Shown in pieces: positions 44,392 to 56,300 of a stretch of 64,000 nt of DNA. The notes beneath the pieces are model-generated. The model had not been told where the DNA came from. It saw nothing but the letters and a program-made list of their open reading frames with translations, and did no database searches. The position numbers were made by a program, and so were the translations under genes. The number at the start of each line of letters is the position of its first letter. Positions within the stretch are counted from its first letter, which is position 1. Location of the stretch: assembly GCA_037043015.1 (NCBI GenBank), contig CM073322.1, positions 33,687,364 through 33,751,363 on the forward strand, given 5' to 3'. The DNA comes from Bryum argenteum (lineage: Eukaryota > Streptophyta > Bryopsida > Bryales > Bryaceae).

Positions 44392-46120
44392 AGTTGTTTG
44401 CAATGACCGATCACTCGAGTAAAGCATTCAAAAGTATTATTTTCAATGGCTTTCTCGAAACATTACGTATCATGACCTCTTATAAGTATTGGTTTTGGCC
44501 TTAAAAATAGAGGAGTAATATTACCTCCAACAAAATCCTATTATGGAAACAAAGGCATGTATAGAATGACAACCATGTAATCAAAATTATTTTACTTTCA
44601 TAGAAATCTATGCACTTGTAGTGAAATTTCATTTCACAATGGTCAATGTCAATCTCTTAGTATTTTGATTCAACTCAAAATATTTGCCACAAACATGTTG
44701 GCTAGCTTGATCTACAAATTTAAAAAGATTTAATTTTCAATCTTGTGAAGAAAAACAAAAAACTCAAGAAAAAGCCTAGAGGAGTAATATACATTGATAA
44801 GTGCCTCCACTATTTAAGGTATTTGATGCGCACAATTTAGTTAATGTGCTTTAATTTCCACCACCTTATTCTACCATGGCTAACACGATTGCATTGTAAG
44901 AATTGTCAAATGTCCTTTCATGCAACTACTAGATCAACATGTAAGGAATGCTTGTCACTCTCATATTTCCCTTTGCGTTGGAGAATTATATCATCACAAG
45001 TTGCGACAAATACTATATAGTTCTTCTCTGCCCAAAAGTTTTTACGTGCACTCTTAAAAATTTCATGTGTATAATCTATTGCATGATCGTTGCAACTAGC
45101 AACACCTTAATCGCAATCAAGTTAATAAGGGACAACAATTTAAGGGGTAACAAACAATAAATTCAAGATGAATAAAAACGAATAGATGAAGAATGATATA
45201 AGGTTGACTACAAAATTGACATATATTTGTGACACTTTTGAGCACTTCTTTGGACAACTACAAGTTTTAAAAGTAACAAATATACAACGTTTGCAAAGGT
45301 TTTGACACAATCCAATTATTGTCCCTTTTTTTACAAAAATATCTGATGATATCCATGTGATGCCTATATGATACTTGGGTGATATTCATGTAATACTTAA
45401 GCCATCTTTAGATTTTGATTTGGAACACATCTTGACTTTCCCAAACCAAAGTAGTTAATTGACAAATTCATGGGACTCTTATACGATTGTTGTATTGCTT
45501 GATTTCACCACAGTATTGCAAAGGATTGTGATTTTGGATGAAAACACAGTTGCAGTCGAATCGGCAGCATTCATTCAAAAGCCCATCCACATAGGGTCCT
45601 ATGCGCTCATGACCATCCATTCATGGCCCATCCACACATGACCCATCCATGCATGATTCACGCATGACCCATCGTGCCCACTTGACCCATCGGCAGATGA
45701 CTCAGCCATGCCCGACCCATTCAGCATGACCCCATACATCCATACATAACCATACATTCATGACCCATAGATGTATGTAGCCATGTATGCATTCAGATTC
45801 CGCATCTCGGGGTTGCGGACCAGGCCGCAGATTCTCGTCCGCCGCGGAGGACGCCGCTTCGCCGCAGCTCTGTGCTGCGCATCAATCCACTAAACTCCAA
45901 CTCCCCCACGGCTAGCATCACGAATATGCTGTTGCCGATCCTTGAAAAGCCCCATTGCACTCGTCGATCGATCAAGATTTGTAGCACACTGAATCCGTAG
46001 CGAATCTCAGACCTCGCCCACTCTCGATCGATCATACCGACCCTTCTCTTGCCACTGCTTTTGGGTGTCTCTAGGGTCCCAGTTTCGGATTATCAGTAGC
46101 TGGTTTCAGTCGATCACGTT

Positions 46121-47013
46121 ATGGCGGAGGGCAAGCTGACTTTGCACGGAGTTGCCTCCTCTACGTGCACGGGGAGAGTTCTCGTGACTCTGTTTGAGAA
46201 AGGTGTGGAAGATTTTGAGCTCAAGGTTGTCAATGTACGCAAGGGTGAAGGCAAGACCCCCGAACACAAGAGCCTGCAGGTACGCTAGTATCCTTGTCAA
46301 TCATGTACTACATTCGGAGGCTTGAAACTTGTAGCTGATTTAGAGTTTCTGTGTTCGTTGCAGCCATTTGGATTGATCCCAGTTCTACAAGATGGTGACT
46401 TGACTCTGTTCGGTATGTCACTCTGCAACATTCTTATTTTGATGACAGTATGCGTACTTCTTGTTGTCTCAATCTATGAGCTTGATATGAAAAGTGGTGT
46501 AAGTTCAAAGTCACTTTCTTGATAAAATGGTGAGGATTTGAAATGTTGCAGTAGTTGATCGTGTGAAATGTTTGTGAGACAGAGTCGAGGGCTATTATGA
46601 GGTACATCGCCGACAAGTGGGAAGGGCAAGGGACGGACCTATATGGGAAGAAGGGGGTGGAGAGAGCGCTGGTGGAGCAATGGTTGGAAGTGGAAGCACA
46701 GAATTTCAACGCGGTATGCAAAGACAGCTTGAAGTATGCGGCCGCGTCGCCAGTGGACCAAGAGAAGTTGGCAGAGAGCCTTGTGAAGCTGGGCAAAGTG
46801 CTGGACATCTATGAAGCCCGTCTCGCCAACACGCAGTTTCTGGCTGGCGATTTCATCAGCCTGGCCGACCTCTCGCATCTCACCACCGGCTGGAAGCTTT
46901 TTGACAAGTACAAGCAGGGGAGCGTCTGCTTTGACGGCCGACCCCACGTGAAGGCCTGGTGGGAAGCCATCTCCTCCCGCCCCGCTTGGAAGCGAGTCCT
47001 GGACATGATCTAA
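46121..47013 (+). CDS. Phi-class glutathione S-transferase
   Basis: Three exons (46121-46279, 46364-46412 and 46583-47013) join to 212 residues, with the exon pattern usual for plant GSTF genes. The N-terminal thioredoxin-like domain has HGVASSTCTGRVLVTLFEKG, where the catalytic serine of phi GSTs is expected near residues 13-14. The G-site follows with PFGLIPVLQDGDLTLFESRA and IMRYIADKW. The helical domain contains VLDIYEARLANTQFLAGDFI and SLADLSHLTTGWKLF, and the end RPHVKAWWEAISSRPAWKRV. Phi GSTs conjugate glutathione to electrophiles, reduce hydroperoxides and carry ligands such as flavonoids in the cytosol. The 5' flank is short and unremarkable. It converges on NRPB3. Confidence 0.95.
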
Positions 47014-48013
47014 GCCATCACCCTGCTTTTAAAGCACCCGGTTTTTTCAATAGGGATACCACATGATTTGCTGAAGTACACGAACCTGAGGTTCAAACAG
47101 GATATGTTGCCTTTCTTACAGAGTAACTTGAATGGATGAATAGGTAACATTTCAGCTTTCTGGAATAGGATGGAGCGTTTGTTTTTGTCTATTTCATACT
47201 GGTTTTTACGAGGTCATTTCGGCAGAATGTATGTTTTTGATGGCCTCTTGACGTTCACGCTATGGAATAAAGTGACTGTTGCGGTGTAGATTTGTGCTTC
47301 CTGTGTATCCATTGCGTTTGAGTGCACACCATTCCCATGCGTGCTAAAGCTGAGGACAGAGTCAAAAAACAGCGTCGCTGCTCATCTTCGATTATAGATT
47401 GGTACAGCATTTTGCATGTTCATTAGCCGACAATGTGCCATATCCGGTTAGAAGGGACGAAATGAGAAAGTGAGAACATCAATATTATAGTAGAAAATAT
47501 TACAGAAAACTGGTTCATTCATGAGCTCCATGTTTGATCTGAACCTTCTCTGTAGAGAGTACATTCGAAGATCGAAGAGCGTCAAGAAGCAGCTCAGTCC
47601 AGGTTGATTCGGAATTCAAAAAAATTCTAGTCTCTCGAATTCACCCGCTTTGCGAAGATTTCTGGTGTAAGTACTAGGAAGTTCAGATTTCTATTGTGCA
47701 TTTCTATTGAAGACACTGTATTTCCGAACTAAGGAACTGATATTCGTATTATCAACGACGGGTTGCTGGTAGTGCAGTACCCTTCAAAAGCACATACAAA
47801 ACCAAACATTTGTGTAAGATGTGTATGATGAGCAGTGTAGGGCAATTTTTGAGTCTTGAAAAATTTCTAACATTGGTTCAGGGACATTTTAAACAAATGT
47901 TGATGAGAGTCCAGTGAAGCCATCAATTGGTCTGTGTCTAGCTTTATCGACATAACTTAGTCTACGTTTCTCTTCCAAGATCCTTGTACAGATTAATTCG
48001 AAGAATGGGAGCT
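47014..48013. other. Convergent 3' flanks of GSTF and NRPB3
   Basis: This 1-kb tail-to-tail spacer contains the two 3' UTRs. No reading frame, RNA gene or repeat of note is seen. Confidence 0.6.
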
Positions 48014-49569
48014 CTAGATACCACCTCCGCGCATGTGAGCTCCGAGCTCTCCGAACTGATCGTCAGCTTCCTCTGTATCGAAAGACAACCGAACTGCGTC
48101 CAGCTTTGACTTCAGAATTTCTATAGCATTCAGAAACATTTGTGAAGCTTTGATAGCTCCCGTGGACTCCACAGTAAAGATGAAGCTATCCTCCCTGCTG
48201 TAGATTTCTACTAATCCTGGTTTACCCATTGCTTCTGCCTTCTTCAACACTTCTTCATCATACGTGTAAGCTTCGGGGTCCACGACAACAACCTGCGGAC
48301 ACATAACAATGTCAGGAAGGGAAGATCGAAAGTAGACTCAAGTATCATGGTGTATAGTAACGAGAAGACTGCACCTGTTGAGAAGCGGGATCCAGTTCGA
48401 AAACTTTAGTAGGGCTGCTGTCCACCCACTCTTGCTTTTCCTCCAAGCTCAATGTTTCCATCAGAGCCTCGTTGATATGAATCTCTGGCTCATATTGAAA
48501 TGTCACAGTTGCAGCCGGTGACCACTTCGCATGGTCCTTGCCGATTCCTTTTCGAGCAATCGCTCGCAGCTTTAACTCCTGCCCCTTTCGCAGCTTCACA
48601 ATCAATATACCCCTGCGCAGAACTCATGATTAGCTGTCAAGGGAGGACTTCAGGAGGCTACCAACAGACGTATCCACCAACTATACATGAAAGAAAACTC
48701 ACCGCTGCTCTGAGGACTCATAGCTACCCATTTCCCCTGCACGGCCAGCACAATCTGCTGGAACAATTGAAGAATCCGAACTCTGCAAGTCAAAGCTGGT
48801 GACATCCAGAGTCTGGTCCCCTGTACATTTCACACTTAGGTGGAACTCGATGGAGCAGTACTCGCATCTGCAGCCAAAATTTCCACGTCTTAGGAATCTG
48901 TAACCTACGAAGAGCAATATCTAACAACCGACAATGGAACCTCGAACACTGTCAACGCCATCGCCTGAAAAGCACCTTAGGGTTTGTTAATGGAAAAGCT
49001 CTCTAACTAAGAGAGTCCAAAAGCAACAAGAAACGGCTCTCTTGAAATTTTCATACCCGATCAAGAACAGGAATTAACATAGCTCGTGATGAGTGAAAAT
49101 ATATACATTTTCCATGAGCAGCACGGAGACAGCAAGTACAACACCATCAACAAAGAGTACAAGGATTCAGAAATTCATGGCCGGAATAATCTGAGTAGCC
49201 TGACCATAAGGCTATGTCTCTAAGAATTAGGGTAAAGAACGATCAGAGCACTTTGGAGGTAAAAGAAAAGAAATGGCACCTGCCATCACCATCACAGGCG
49301 TCGCAATCACGGGAGAGTCGCATCTCCATAGCCCGATCGCTGACGATGGGAATCAACCCCAGACGATGCGCAAGAAACTCGTCGTTGAGTACAGACGAAT
49401 TGGTCTCGATTTCCACCAAGTCGATCGCGAGCGTGGGAACTTCCGCAATCATGATGCGCCGCAGCGCATTGGCAATGCTTGCATCGGTATCCCGCAGCTC
49501 GAATTTCAGAACATCGTCTTTTATGTCTCGTATGCGCACGGTCGGAAACCGCTGGTAAGAATTGTCCAT
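48014..49569 (-). CDS. NRPB3: DNA-directed RNA polymerase II subunit 3
   Basis: Four exons (49280-49569, 48703-48867, 48375-48612 and 48014-48292) join in phase to 323 residues, close to the plant NRPB3 length. The alpha-like dimerisation motif is intact: [20 protein letters not shown], then [20 protein letters not shown] and [18 protein letters not shown]. The zinc site follows ([13 protein letters not shown]). The insert and second dimerisation part include [43 protein letters not shown] and [11 protein letters not shown]. The tail is [16 protein letters not shown]3 pairs with RPB11 to nucleate assembly of RNA polymerase II, like the bacterial alpha dimer. A paralogue serving Pol IV/V cannot be excluded from sequence alone. 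A telo-box lies about 150 bp upstream of the ATG. Confidence 0.96.
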
Positions 49570-49721
49570 CTTTTCTTGCTCTCTCCTGAAATTTTCAACC
49601 AGAGCTCACAAATCCGCGACGTTGCCCTACTTCTCCTAATTTGCAAGCTCGTCAAGACCAGATGCCCAAGCAACAAGAAAAGACTCCCGTCCAATCGGCG
49701 AACGAGAGAAAATCAGTCTTT

Positions 49722-49730
49722 AAACCCTAA
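49722..49730 (+). promoter_or_regulatory. Telo-box (AAACCCTAA) upstream of NRPB3
   Basis: AAACCCTAA lies about 150 bp upstream of the NRPB3 start codon. Telo-boxes are common in the 5' regions of plant translation and transcription machinery genes. Position and motif are seen; function is inferred. Confidence 0.5.
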
Positions 49731-50762
49731 ACCTCATCTCCGACCCTCGAGGCTGTCCTACTGGACTCGAAATCGAATCGCAAGCCTACTCGCAGAACCC
49801 CCATTTCCTTCTGCATAGCAATTCATGCAAGAGTTGCGTTCATGGGATTGTAGGAGCGGGTAAATGGGACTCATGATAAGATTATCAATTTCTCAAATTG
49901 GATTTGGGAAATTATCTAATTTACCACATAGAATGTTTGTATTGGAAGAATGATCCACGCTTTTGACAGTGGTATTTGCTAAATTCAAACATTTGTTAAT
50001 CAAATCATTGCAACATGAGGTTTTTTAATAGAGTATAAAAATTAATCCTTGTGGTAAATATATGATTTTTATTCAATCAATAATTCAATTATAATTGGTT
50101 CTTACATAATAACTGCTCAATATATGTTAAGTGTACACAATTTCCTAGATGAAAACACTTATGGTTTCTTTTGTTGTTGGCTTTGAAGTGACCTTTTTCT
50201 ATTTTGTCATATGATATGACTTATTAGCAAGCATATGATAATTTAATTAGGAGGAATGTAACCATTATATTCTCATTGATTTTCAAAGATTGTTAAGAAC
50301 AATCTTTTTGTTGTCTCGATAGGAACCAACAATTGTTAATTAAAGAGATACAATTGCCATGATAGTTTTCAAGCCCTAAGATATTCATTATGTTTTGAGA
50401 ACAAAGTTTCATGATAGTTACGAGATGTGTATAATATAACACATGTGAGTATATCTATAAACTCTTTGATCCTTGAGAGATTATTGTTTAGTATGCAACA
50501 TAGTATATTGTAGCTTTTTCAAAAAAATTACGAGTATGCCCTCACTTATTATATACTTTGACCATGCCCCTTTGTCTTTTTGCTAAATCTAAAATTAGGT
50601 CATTTTTGTAATTTTTGGTGATTTGGGGGCTATAATTACTTGAAAATTCAATATCTTGGGATCCGTTGACTCGTTTCACAAGTCAATCGATTTTCACAAT
50701 TCTACAGAAAACCCGCTTTCAATTTCACCTCATGCAGCCCAATCAGACTTGCGATGCCTGAG

Positions 50763-50826
<64 letters not shown>

Positions 50827-53319
50827 TTTCATAAACTATTATGGCATGCGGCCTTGCCACAAATATATTGTTTATAATTTGGTCATCTTTGTAATTTTTG
50901 GTGATTTGGGGGCCATATTCGATTGAAAATTAAGTATCTTGGGATTCCTCGACTCGTTTCGTGATTAGATCGTTTTCTACATTTCTAAAAAAAAATCAGC
51001 TTTCAACGACACCTCATGTGCCTTGGTCAAATCGACAATTCCTAAGATTATAGTAGCATTTGCAAATCAAAACAAATCAAACTACTTGCTTTAAGTATTA
51101 GAGTATGTAGCTCCAAACAATGTATTCCTTACCTCTTTAGGTTTACCTGCTTTTATGCTAGATCTAAAATTTAGTCAATTTTGAGATTTATGGTGATTTA
51201 GAGGCCATAGTTACTTCATAATTCAATATCTCGAGATCCCGTCAACGTGTTTCATGTAGTTTTTTCTACATTCCTACAAAAAAAGTCCGCTTCTAACAAC
51301 CCCTCATGCGCCCCAATTCAACAAATACTTGGAATTTCAACATCTTGAGATTAGTTGTCAGGAATCGCGTTCTAATTATTGCCCCCACCTCTACAGCAAA
51401 CCCGCTTCCAACGATACCTTATGCACTCCGATTTGACGAGTGGTGCCTAAGATCAAAATGTTACTTACCCACTCATACACACACAAAATAAACTACCTCC
51501 GTTAAATAATAGATTCCAGAAACAAAAATCGACTAGAATTCTCTAGATTTGTTAAAAATGACATACATGTAGATTTTGTTCAAATTGCTCAAAATGAATA
51601 AGAATTCTATCACTTAAGATTGTATATTGTTATAATTGGGTAATAATTCAATTTTAAGAAGAATGTCCCAAGATAGTTTAAAAATGAATTGTATTCTATA
51701 AAAACTCTAAGAAGTCAAATGCAAGATATAATAGGAAGATTGAAATAATTTTACGCTCATAATTATAGTTAGATATCTTTCATTCATCTTAGTACATGTT
51801 TATTCATTCAAAATTAATGCATTCGTTTAAAATCAATCCACTTCACATGTATGATAAACAACATCTAAGCAATATGTTTTATCATTTCTTATATACTTTC
51901 ACTATATTATATTTGACTACTCACACGAGTATCACTTGTAAGCAACATACTATTCACTTAATAACAAATATATGTTTGATTCCCTATATAATCTAACGCA
52001 TCTTCTATTTGTAATGATAATGTCTTCCATCTTGTATGCATGTCACATGATTTTCATATTTTTTATTTTAACATCACAAAGTACCAATTGTCATACACAA
52101 AACCAAGGTATGTATTGAAAGCAATTTCATTGATTCAAGTGTCGCGTGTTCTTTATATACAAAAGACTAACATAATTATCACATGTGATCGAGAACCAAG
52201 GATATGGAATGTACAAACCTTATATATGTGCCGACCCATTCAACAACTGGAGTTTGATTTAATTTTCTTCATAACATCTAGCATTGCCTACAATTTACAT
52301 GGAAACTAGATTTTTATTTCTAATACAAGGTACTGAGGTAAGTATTGCTCTTCATGCCAATTCCTTGAACTTGTCAATGTATTACACAAGAGCTCTTTTA
52401 CAAGGTATCAAACCTGGACCAACTTAATTCAACCTAATTTTAGAAACTAACGTAAATGATTTCTTTTTAACAATTTGTCATGTGCCAAGCTCATGGTATC
52501 AAACATGGTATCAAGTCTATGGTTCCAATGTAAAGAAGTAACTGTTTGTTTGGTTAGACAATCAATACAACATGAAGAAGTAACAAAAACATCAAAATCA
52601 ATATGCTGAAGAATCAAAGCTCAAGAGCCTTGTGCCCAAAGATAGCTCAATGCTATGAAGATCCCTATTCGAGTAGTATTAAAACAAGAGAAACCAATAC
52701 AAAGCAAGATAGCTCAATGCTTGATTTAACAACCGCAATTCCCCTGGTCCTTAACAACTGTAAGAAAAAGAATTCCGGACGGTGTAAAGAACATAATCAC
52801 AGGCTGTAGTGTGGAATATTGACTTAGCATTTCATAGCTAGCTAATTTCATAAACAGTTGTAAGCCCTTTCAGACAGACTAGAAACTGATAAGCAGTGAG
52901 ACCAGGGCGTGCCAGCCAGAGTGGCACCCTCCTGAACAAGTCGTCCATGCTCCAGAATCTTCTATCAATCAAGCGTAAGTATCCCATTCACACCGGTTGA
53001 ACCGGTCGTGTGAACAAGGTATCAACCACGCGTCTCCTGCTCAGCTTGCACCGCAAACCTGGTCTGCCAGTCACCCGTATACTATACATCACATACTCAG
53101 TATCCGTATAATATACGGTATCTCAATCGTCGTCTTCTTCCTGGTGAGGATGCTATGGTGTTTGCACTGAAAGCTCCCTCGCAGAGCTTGCGTTTCGTTT
53201 TGTAGGTAGAGAGCGAGCGAGCTTGGATGCTCTCTTCCCTTTGCTCTTCCAATTTCTTGTTTCATACATAGCTTTTGTGAGAAGGGCAGTGGCCGCGGAT
53301 ATCCCCCCATCGCGTCGCC
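49731..53319. other. AT-rich interval between divergent NRPB3 and clathrin genes
   Basis: No gene is recognised. It contains degenerate ~290-bp repeats (50570-51460) interrupted by a ~56-bp A tract (about 50767-50822), followed by low-complexity AT-rich DNA to about 52.8 kb. The last ~300 bp is GC-richer clathrin 5' UTR/promoter. Confidence 0.6.
50570..51460. repeat. Three to four degenerate ~290-bp tandem repeats
   Basis: A core of the form TTTTTGGTGATTTGGGGGCC occurs near 50612 and 50899, and in diverged form (TTTATGGTGATTTAGAGGCC) near 51187. Each is followed by AATTCAATATCTTGGGATCC-like text, then CGACTCGTTTC-like and AAACCCGCTTTCAA-like segments and CACCTCATGC(G/A)CC. A truncated fourth copy follows (51340-51460). 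Spacing is about 287 bp. A poly(A) tract sits at the end of the first copy. Confidence 0.7.
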
Positions 53320-56300
53320 ATGGCGGCCGCCAACGCCCCCATCACCATGAAGGAGGCACTTACGGTACTTCTCTCGCACTTTGAAAAATCTTCTGTAGCT
53401 TCCGGGTGATCGTTGGCATGATTTTTTTTTTGCGGAGGCAATTAGGATTGTTTTCGTCGGTTCTTGGGAGTTTGGGAGTGATCGCAGGTTTCAGGTTGGG
53501 AATCAGGGGTTTAGAGGATTGTGAGGCGTGTATTTGGTGAGAGAGGGCTGGGGATCGGGGAATTGTGAGATGGTTAAATTTGGTATAGTGAGGGTGGGGG
53601 GTTTATTGAGCTGGTTTTTGTGTGGAAATGCAGCTGACGAGCTTGGGCATCAACCAACAATTTGTGACATTCACTCACGTGACGATGGAATCCGACAAGT
53701 ACATCTGCGTGCGGGAGACGTCTCCGCAGAACAGCGTGGTGATTATTGATATGTCGATGCCTAACCAACCTCTTCGGCGGCCCATCACGGCGGACTCCGC
53801 TCTCATGAATCCCACTAGCAAAGTCCTTGCCCTAAAAGGTTCCTACTGTTCTCCCTCTTCTGTACTGAGACTCGGAGGTCCATCGCCAATTGGAATCGGC
53901 ATACGCTAGACGTGTCTCATTGAATCGAACCCTGAGTTATTTACACCTCGAGTCGAAGGCTGTTCGTTAAATACATCGCTCTTCTACTCTTAATTGAGCA
54001 CTTATTAGTGAGGGTACTCTTCCCTCGAACATGTACTTTTGGGCCAGAAGGCAGCACCAAAATCTGGACTGATTAGGAGAGATGGGTTCATTGTGAGTAG
54101 AGCTCTAAAGAGGAACCATGCAAGTAAACTGCATGTTTTTAATAACTCAGTTCTAAGTCTGTACTAGAGCCTTCGGTTTGTATACTCTGCATGGTCGGTA
54201 GGGATCATGCTAGGGACGAAGTTTCAGAGCAGTAGCTGAATTGATAAGAACGAGCGGCATTTGCCGATTGCCATCGTTTGAGTTGAGAATTTTCGCTCGT
54301 AAGAGTTGGAGGGGCTGACATAAGTGCCAGCCATAGATTATGGTAAATGGTAATGAAAGATTGGACAGAAGGGATAGTGTTTAGACGTCCATCGCTTAGT
54401 ACGCATATGGTACACTCATTACTGGAAACTAGACGCTGTCTGTACAGTAGCCGGTGGTCCATTCTACAGTTGGCACGATCTGAATGAAGTAGCTATTAAT
54501 TTGAGGTTGTATGGATACCTCATGTTACTTCTCGATTCTATAGTACGCAGAGTCTGCTTTTTCATTCACGAACCAACGAGGGTTGACGCTTTGTTTTTTT
54601 TTCCAGCTCAAATTCCTGGGACAGCTCAAGATCATTTGCAAATATTCAACATTGAGCTGAAGGCAAAAATGAAATCGTATCAGATGCCAGAGCAGGTAAA
54701 CATCAGCTCAATCATTGATGGTTTGTTTAGTGTAACGAGTTCCGTGCCAATTGTTCCTTGCTGGATCTGTCTCATATCTTTCCTCTGCTGACTACCACCC
54801 TGGGACTACTGCTTGCAGGTCGTGTTCTGGAAGTGGATCAGTCCAAAGATGCTGGGGCTTGTCACGCAGTCATCAGTATATCACTGGTCCATAGAAGGTA
54901 CAACAATAAATCAAAATTTTCATCTTTCTTCGATGTTTGTTTTCTGATCTTTTTTCGTAACCGTATTCTGATGCTTGATTGCCATTGTTGTAGGTGAAAG
55001 TGAACCAGTGAAAATGTTCGAGAGAACTGCCAACCTAACTGGAAACCAGATCATCAATTATCGGTGTGATCCCTCTGAGAAGTGGCTAGTGTTGATTGGC
55101 ATCGCCCCTGGTGCACCTGAGGTATGTTGAAACGGTGAATCTGGTTTCTTGGTTAGAAATTAGTGTTCCGTTTCTCTGCAAATGCCACCTATTCGTACGC
55201 ACCTATAGAGGCTTTTAGTTTCTTCTGCTCGTCCACTTTGTGCTTTGTGTTTTGGGTTTATTTGCGACATAGCTCAAATACGCTCTAGAGATAGCATTGA
55301 CAATGTTTGTTGTGATTTGCAGCGTCCACAGCTTGTGAAGGGGAACATGCAGTTGTTTTCCGTGGATCAGCAGCGAAGTCAAGCGTTAGAAGCACATGCA
55401 GCATCATTCGCATCTTTTAAGGTAACCCGTTCATTTGTTGACTTTGATTTTATGGCAGATTATATGATGTAGAGGTGCTCGTAAGCTGGCACTTCATGGT
55501 TTATTTGCTGCAGTTGTGATTATTTGAGGTGCTTCTTGAGTGATCCAGGTTTCAGGCAATGAAAAACCCTCTCTTCTTATTGCATTCGCAACAAAGACTA
55601 TTGCTGCCGGTCAACTTGTTTCAAAAATGCATGTCATTGAGCTGGGGGCTCAGCCAGGTCTGTGACCACTAATCTTGATCTTATGTAACAATAGTGGAAC
55701 TATCATGATGGGATGGAATCAGGTGCCAGGAAATGACTCACCGAGTCTACTAATTGCATTCTCAACAAAAACCATCAATGCTGGACAGCTTACTTCGAAG
55801 CTGCACATCATTGAGCTTGGTGCTCAACCAGGTTGGTTAGACCTGGAATGATCCACCTCTATCCAATCCTTTACCCAATTTAGTTCATACTTATCTGCAC
55901 TCAATTCAGTTCAGAATCCCTTCGACATCTACGTTTCTGCCTTCCATATTTTCGGAGGTTTTCATCATGGATTCATGGAACGGACTACTACGACCACTGG
56001 TCCCGCTGCAAGCGATTGCAGGGGCTGCTGATGCCACAATAAGTTGAATATCACTTAGATCTGTTACTGGTTTGCTCACTGGTTTTTTGCGTTTGATTAA
56101 CAGGTCGGCCCGGATTTGCGAAGAAGGCCGCAGATTTGTTCTTTCCCCCAGACTTCGCGGACGATTTTCCAGTCGCAATGCAGGTAGTTGCATCTCTTTT
56201 TCAAGATTTCTCTTTGTCGTGTTGACTATTACATGTAGTAGGTTCCGTATATGTGGAATTTAGAACATTTTAGCTCCACCTTCTTTCTACAGACTTTGTT

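Larger units (their letters stand above)
39015..46120. other. Long intergenic region, expansin 5' flank then repeats
   Basis: About 39.02-39.9 kb is the GC-rich expansin 5' UTR/promoter; a donor-like GTAAGT on the minus strand near 39405 suggests a 5'-UTR intron. From 39.9 to 45.8 kb there is a SINE-like copy, TTAA-type MITEs, a 23-bp minisatellite, transposon-end fragments and low-complexity AT-rich DNA. No coding gene is recognised. A degenerate repeat of CATGACCCATCCA-like words spans about 45590-45785, upstream of the GST gene. Confidence 0.55.

Noticed and set aside
55549..55831. Assembly artefact as an explanation for the duplicated clathrin exons
   Set aside because: The copies differ at many silent and eight amino-acid sites and have different flanking introns, so they are not a duplicated read or collapsed haplotype join.
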